Shown in pieces: positions 14,640-18,514 of a stretch of DNA of 18,514 nt. Location of the stretch: contig JBFIHZ010000040.1 of NCBI GenBank assembly GCA_041601535.1, positions 1 through 18,514 on the forward strand, written 5' to 3'. Position 1 is the first letter of the stretch. Every line of letters starts with the position of its first letter. Made by a program: the position numbers and the translations under genes. Source of the DNA: JBFIHZ01 sp041601535 (lineage in GTDB: Bacteria > Pseudomonadota > Gammaproteobacteria > Xanthomonadales > SZUA-36). The notes under the pieces were generated by a model. That model worked only from the letters and a program-made list of their open reading frames with translations. It did no database searches and was not told the origin of the DNA.

Positions 14640-16079
14640 ATGACCGCAGCTTTATCAGCAGACGAAAAAACCCTGTCGGACGCGCACACGTATGCCGACT
14701 GGCTGCAGGCCGCAAAAGCCCTGGACCGCGCCGACGGCAGCGAGCAATGGCGCGCGGAAACAGCGTGTGATGATTACGATTACCGCTTGATTGCCTCGCG
14801 TGTACGCCTGCTGGGCCGGCTGCGCCGCGCCAGGGACTATGACCAGCTGGTGTTCCGTCTGCGTGAAGAATTACACGGCAACCTGGGAAATATGGCCAAC
14901 CCGGCCCTGTATCAATCTGCGCGCGCCGGTACCAAGAAACTGATCAATAAATACCTCGACGAGGTCACAACGGCGCTTGACCTGCTGTGCGACAGCGACG
15001 TAAAAAGCCTGCCACCATCGCGCAAACGGCGTTTTTTCAATCGCGCGGCGCGCAGTTTCGGGCGCTCCGCCCTCTTGCTCAGCGGCGGCGCTTCACTTGG
15101 CCTGTTCCACCTTGGCGTGATCGAGGAGCTGACCAATGAGGGCATATTGCCCCGGGTGATTACCGGTTCCAGCGCTGGCGCGGTGGTGGGAGGTTTCCTG
15201 GCCACCCACAGTGATGACGAACTTATGCTGGCACTGAAACCGGACAGGCTCCGCTACCAGTGGCTCAGGGTTTCAGGGTTCGCCCAGGCCATCAGGAGCA
15301 AGGGCGTGTTCGACCCGCAACAGCTGAAACGCTCCATCAAACGCAACATAAAAGACCTGACCTTCCTGGAAGCCTACGAACAAACCGGCCGCATACTGAA
15401 TATCTCCATCTCACCCGCCAACCCCAACCAGTTTCCCCGGCTGCTCAACTACCTGACGGCACCTAATGTGCTGATCCGTCAGGCCGCACTGGCCTCCAGT
15501 GCCATCCCGGGGCTGTTCCCGCCGGTTCAGCTGCGGGCGCGCAATTTTTCCGGCAAGTCGGTGCCCTATATGCCGCAAAGCCGCTGGATAGATGGGTCGG
15601 TACACGAAGACATTCCCAAGGAAAAGGTCAACCGGCTGCACAATGTCAATCACTACATCGTCAGCCAGACCAACCCTCATGTAGTGCCTTTTCTGCACGA
15701 GGATATGGAAAAAACGGGCTGGTTCCCGTTTCTGCAGGACCTGGTGGTGAAGGGTCCAATGATCCAGGTGGAGCATATGCTGGACATGGTGAACCGGCAT
15801 TTTGACGTACCCGGGCTGGGCGCCATCACCCGCAAGGCGCACGCGGTGGTCAGCCAGAACTACAGTGGTGACATCACCATTTATCCCGATAATCACGATT
15901 TGAATCTGGGCCGCATATTTGCCAACGCCAGCGGGGAACAGGCAGCAGCCCTTATCGAAGCGGGGCGGCGGGCCACCTGGCCGCGCATGGAGCGCATCCG
16001 CAATACCACCCAGATCAGCCGCAGGTTTGATCACTGCCTGCAACGCCTGGCCAAGCGCTACCGCTACACCAAGCGCTGA
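14640..16079 (+). CDS. Patatin-like phospholipase with N-terminal DUF3336 domain
   Basis: Serine lipase/acyl hydrolase of 479 residues. The N-terminal 145 residues resemble the DUF3336 region found before patatin domains of Tgl3/Tgl4-type lipases (ADWLQAAKALDRADGSEQW early on). The patatin core has the oxyanion loop SGGASLG (149-154 area), the nucleophile S178 in GSSAG, and the dyad aspartate D318 in WIDGS. Family members release fatty acids from phospholipids, lysolipids or triacylglycerols at the membrane. I chose ATG 14640 because the longer reading from 14532 would cross the divergent GNAT start. No ribosome site precedes it, but a 22-codon frame ends in an ATGA overlap with it. It could supply or recycle acyl chains for the amide-forming GNAT enzyme (inference). 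It is convergent with the UPF0316 gene, 20 bases apart. Confidence 0.88.
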   Translation: MTAALSADEKTLSDAHTYADWLQAAKALDRADGSEQWRAETACDDYDYRLIASRVRLLGRLRRARDYDQLVFRLREELHGNLGNMANPALYQSARAGTKKLINKYLDEVTTALDLLCDSDVKSLPPSRKRRFFNRAARSFGRSALLLSGGASLGLFHLGVIEELTNEGILPRVITGSSAGAVVGGFLATHSDDELMLALKPDRLRYQWLRVSGFAQAIRSKGVFDPQQLKRSIKRNIKDLTFLEAYEQTGRILNISISPANPNQFPRLLNYLTAPNVLIRQAALASSAIPGLFPPVQLRARNFSGKSVPYMPQSRWIDGSVHEDIPKEKVNRLHNVNHYIVSQTNPHVVPFLHEDMEKTGWFPFLQDLVVKGPMIQVEHMLDMVNRHFDVPGLGAITRKAHAVVSQNYSGDITIYPDNHDLNLGRIFANASGEQAAALIEAGRRATWPRMERIRNTTQISRRFDHCLQRLAKRYRYTKR

Positions 16080-16099
16080 ATCATCTGGCTGCGGGCCTG

Positions 16100-16681
16100 T
16101 TATTTGCGCCTGGCCCGCTTGCGCCATCCGCCGCTTAACGCTGGGCCGGCCGGTGCCGCGGGCAGGGCCGGACTGTGTATGCTTTTCACATCGGTGATGG
16201 TCAGCACCGCGTCCGGATCCAGCTGGCGGATAAGTTCAATCAGGCGCGGTATCAGCTTGCGTTTTTCCACCACCAGAATGACCTCCACCTCTTCCCCGGA
16301 GCCGGCATCGCCGGCCATATTGATGGCGGAATACCCCTGCTCGCGCAGAAACCGCGCCAATTGCCCGCGTCCGGCGTAGGAAATGGCGCGCACCAGTTCA
16401 TTGCCAATGCCCACCCGGCTTTCCAGCGAAATGCCCACCCAGTTACCGCAGGCGAAACCACCGGCATAGGCCAGCACCAGGCCGGGGTGATCGAGATGGG
16501 TAATCACCTGGCTGATCGCCAGCACCCACACCACGCTTTCCACGAAACCGATGCACAGGGCAATCCAGCGGTAGCCGCGGAACGCGATGATGCTGCGAAA
16601 AGTGCCCAGTGACACATCGAACACGCGGGCAAAAAAAATGGCTGGCACCAGCAGCCAGGGGTAAACAGCAGCGGTTTCCAT
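16100..16681 (-). CDS. UPF0316-type membrane protein (DUF5698/DUF2179-like)
   Basis: Integral membrane protein of 193 residues with three hydrophobic segments (about 8-25, 37-58, 66-85) and a C-terminal cytosolic alpha/beta domain. Conserved landmarks are FFARVFDVSLGTFRSI, GYRWIALCIGFVESVVWV and AYAGGFACGNWVGISLES, followed by a DUF2179-like domain (EVEVILVVEKRKLIPRLIEL, ITDVKSIHSP). A proline/arginine-rich tail (GGWRKRARRK) closes it. The start is ATG 16681, with GGAG five bases upstream, whereas the reading from 16774 is an unsupported extension. Biochemical function of this family is unknown. It shares no obvious role with the lipid genes. Confidence 0.85.
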   Translation of the reverse strand: METAAVYPWLLVPAIFFARVFDVSLGTFRSIIAFRGYRWIALCIGFVESVVWVLAISQVITHLDHPGLVLAYAGGFACGNWVGISLESRVGIGNELVRAISYAGRGQLARFLREQGYSAINMAGDAGSGEEVEVILVVEKRKLIPRLIELIRQLDPDAVLTITDVKSIHSPALPAAPAGPALSGGWRKRARRK

Positions 16682-16857
16682 TGAATCTCCAGACCTTGCA
16701 GCGGCCATCCGCACGAAGCGCCAAGGGTATCCGAAAGCCGCTGTCGGTGAAACTTCAGCGCAGCGGAAGACCACAAGCCGTTGCCCCGCTCACGCCAGGA
16801 CAATTCACCTGGATATGAGATCATCTCGCTCTGGACTAATGTCGTGACGAGAACAAT

Positions 16858-16887
16858 TTGTCTTATGCTGTCAGCATCAGGTAAAAT
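16858..16887 (+). promoter_or_regulatory. Sigma-70-like promoter with internal inverted repeat, upstream of the protease
   Basis: TTGTCT (16858-16863) and TAAAAT (16882-16887) are separated by 18 bases. The spacer holds a perfect inverted repeat, ATGCTG-T-CAGCAT (16865-16877), which could be an operator. Transcription would begin near 16894 and leave a leader of about 65 bases before the ATG at 16960. The rest of the 278-base gap shows nothing else I can assign. Confidence 0.5.
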
Positions 16888-16959
16888 GCCCTGCTAATTC
16901 ACACCAGCGCAAAGGCCGGGACAGCCGCGCTGCTCTACCAGATAATTTGGGCAAACCTG

Positions 16960-18330
16960 ATGAAACGGATTTCACTGACCGTTATAGCATGCTTTATTTC
17001 ATTCTCAGCCTGGCCCCAGGACAGTATGGAATTCCTGCGCGGCGCGGCACCCTCGACCTTACTGGCCCAGGCCGCCACCAACCGGCCTGTTAACCCCGGA
17101 AAAGTCACCCTGGCGGAGAATGAACGCCGTCAACTGCTGGATGCCAGACCCGGCGCCAAAGTGCAATTGCCCAGCGTAGCTAAACACACTGGTGACGCAC
17201 CTGAAGACCTGCAACTGGAACGGGTAGATCTGTTCGCACACGGATCACGCATACACCTGCGCCATGGCCAATCTGACCGACTGATCAGCGCCCCTGAACG
17301 TTTTTATTTCCTGTCAACCAACCAGTCCACCGGCCTGGGCCTGGCCATAGACCCGGTTAGCGGCAAGGTAACTGGCTACCTGGTCAAGGCCGGCGAGCAC
17401 CTTGAGGTGTCCGGCAACCTGGAGCAGGGTCTGGATTTTTCCACGGTGCAGAGCGTGGAGGAGGACGCCAACTCATGCGCGACCGATTCCGGCGCTCAGC
17501 CCGGCTACGATCCGCTGACGCATGCGGCATCGATGGCGCAAAGCCGCAGTGAGGCCCCTGCCGGCTCCGTCATTACCTATCAGGCCGTGATTGCCGTGGA
17601 TACAGACACTGAATGGATGGCCGGCAAGTCCAACAACAGCACCACGGCGCTGAACTGGATCACCGATGTTTTTCTGGCCATGAACGTTTTTTACGAGCGT
17701 GACCTGGAAACCCGCCTGATGATTGGTGAGGTTACCCTGCGCACCGGTACCGACCCCTACAGTGAGCCAAGCAATCGCTCCAACCAGCTCGATGAGTTCG
17801 GTGAGTACTGGCGGCTGAACATGGCCCACGTCGACCGGGATTTCGCGACCATGTTCAGCGGCCGCAGCATCAGCTCGGGCAGCTTCTCCGGCATTGCCTG
17901 GGTTGACCAGTATTGCCGGACAGGCCAGGTATGGGGAGCGCGCACGGTGGGCAGTTACAGCTTCAACGCCATCGGCAGCGGCCGCACCACAGCCAACACC
18001 GCGCTGTTTATCGGCCACGAGATCGGCCACAACATGGGCTCGCCGCATACCCATTGCTATGCGCCCGAGGTGGATCGCTGCTATGGCGGTGAATCCGGCT
18101 GCTATTCTGGCCCGGTGTCCTGCCCGGTCAGCGGCAGAGGCACCGTGATGAGCTACTGCCATTTCAGCGCCGGCAGCGGCGGGGCCGCCTGCGGCAGCAG
18201 CAACAAGGAATTTCACCCGACAGTGCAAAACCTGTTGAAAAGCGAACTGGCCAGCAACAGCCCCTCATGCATCGCCAGCTACACGGAGCTTCCTGCAACC
18301 GCGGAAATTTTCAAAAACAGCTTTGAATAA
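16960..18330 (+). CDS. Secreted M12B (reprolysin/ADAM-like) zinc metalloprotease
   Basis: Exported protease of 456 residues. Residues 1-20 form a signal peptide (basic start, hydrophobic core, SFSAWPQ). A propeptide-like region of about 200 residues is followed by the metalloprotease domain beginning near ITYQAVIAVDTDTEW. The zinc site is H353-E354-I-G-H357-N-M-G-S-P-H363, and the Met-turn is GTVMSYC (M397). Cysteines cluster after the zinc site (about 366-437) and probably pair. The C-terminus ends EIFKNSFE, a short aromatic/acidic tail separated from the catalytic domain by a linker, and it may be a lineage-specific export or processing tag. Substrate is unknown, with extracellular protein digestion likely. 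It has its own promoter and seems unrelated to the lipid cluster. Confidence 0.9.
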   Translation: MKRISLTVIACFISFSAWPQDSMEFLRGAAPSTLLAQAATNRPVNPGKVTLAENERRQLLDARPGAKVQLPSVAKHTGDAPEDLQLERVDLFAHGSRIHLRHGQSDRLISAPERFYFLSTNQSTGLGLAIDPVSGKVTGYLVKAGEHLEVSGNLEQGLDFSTVQSVEEDANSCATDSGAQPGYDPLTHAASMAQSRSEAPAGSVITYQAVIAVDTDTEWMAGKSNNSTTALNWITDVFLAMNVFYERDLETRLMIGEVTLRTGTDPYSEPSNRSNQLDEFGEYWRLNMAHVDRDFATMFSGRSISSGSFSGIAWVDQYCRTGQVWGARTVGSYSFNAIGSGRTTANTALFIGHEIGHNMGSPHTHCYAPEVDRCYGGESGCYSGPVSCPVSGRGTVMSYCHFSAGSGGAACGSSNKEFHPTVQNLLKSELASNSPSCIASYTELPATAEIFKNSFE

Positions 18331-18339
18331 GCCGGCATC

Positions 18340-18362
18340 AACGGCTGTTTCGCCGGGCCGTT
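18340..18362 (+). terminator. Weak hairpin after the protease gene
   Basis: AACGGC (18340-18345) and GCCGTT (18357-18362) form a perfect 6-bp stem with an 11-base loop, beginning 10 bases after the protease stop. No T-run follows, so termination here is only a possibility. Confidence 0.3.
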
Positions 18363-18416
18363 AAGAGGAACCGGCACGCCGCTTCAGTTCAGAAATCTGC
18401 CTGATCAATGCAGGCC

Positions 18417-18514
18417 TCAGGCTTTCGGAGTGTGCGGACGGCGCAGCGCGAGAAAATAAAGCGCTGTTCCCAGCGCGGAAAAAACCCCGGTGGTCAGCCA
18501 CGACTGACCGCTGG
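18417..18514 (-). CDS. C-terminal fragment of a probable membrane protein (cut by window edge)
   Basis: On the minus strand an open frame enters from the right edge and stops at TGA 18417-18419. Its 32 visible residues include WLTTGVFSALGTALYFLAL, a good transmembrane helix, followed by the basic tail RRPHTPKA. This looks like the end of a polytopic inner-membrane protein transcribed toward the protease gene. The piece is too short to name a family, and chance openness of the frame is not excluded. Confidence 0.45.
   Translation of the reverse strand, partial: SGQSWLTTGVFSALGTALYFLALRRPHTPKA

Noticed and set aside
1..18514. tRNA, rRNA, CRISPR array, insertion sequence, prophage or attachment site
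   Set aside because: I looked for repeat arrays, cloverleaf-like segments, transposase motifs and terminal inverted repeats and saw none.

Overview
The window is about 18.5 kb of GC-rich DNA, densely packed with short intergenic gaps and only one partial gene (at the right edge). Codon use, the lptFG-type genes and an M12B secreted protease with a short aromatic/acidic C-terminal tail suggest a Gammaproteobacterium, perhaps near the Xanthomonadales/Wenzhouxiangella group. That placement is inference. I see no tRNA, rRNA, CRISPR array, insertion sequence or attachment site.

Layout. On the left, a serine palmitoyltransferase (spt) is followed by an outer-membrane phospholipase A (pldA). A leftward block (5938 to 2484) encodes a CDP-alcohol phosphatidyltransferase with an extra N-terminal domain, a nucleotidyltransferase-fold protein with a degenerate active site, and a polysaccharide-type flippase. 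A strong extended -10 promoter at about 6031-6039 can drive it. Divergent from it is a calcineurin-type metallophosphoesterase. Next come lptF-lptG (leftward, 4-base overlap) with a divergent LptA-like periplasmic protein, a phosphocholine/sugar-type cytidylyltransferase, a GMC flavin oxidoreductase, a MobA-like nucleotidyltransferase translationally coupled to a large GNAT protein resembling bacterial ceramide synthase, and a DUF3336/patatin lipase. The right end holds a UPF0316 membrane protein, a secreted M12B-type zinc protease and the C-terminal tail of a further protein. The right-end genes look unrelated to the lipid theme.

How the genes may work together. Spt would make 3-ketosphinganine and the GNAT protein would N-acylate it. 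One or both nucleotidyltransferases would make a CDP-activated polar alcohol, and the CDP-alcohol phosphatidyltransferase would attach it as a phospho-headgroup. The flippase, LptF, LptG and LptA-like protein would carry the product, or a related glycolipid, toward the outer membrane. PldA, the patatin, the metallophosphoesterase and the GMC enzyme could remodel precursors or headgroup. The individual family calls are well supported by motifs. The joint pathway, and the idea that these Lpt proteins serve a phosphosphingolipid instead of (or besides) LPS, are inferences and the most interesting lead here.
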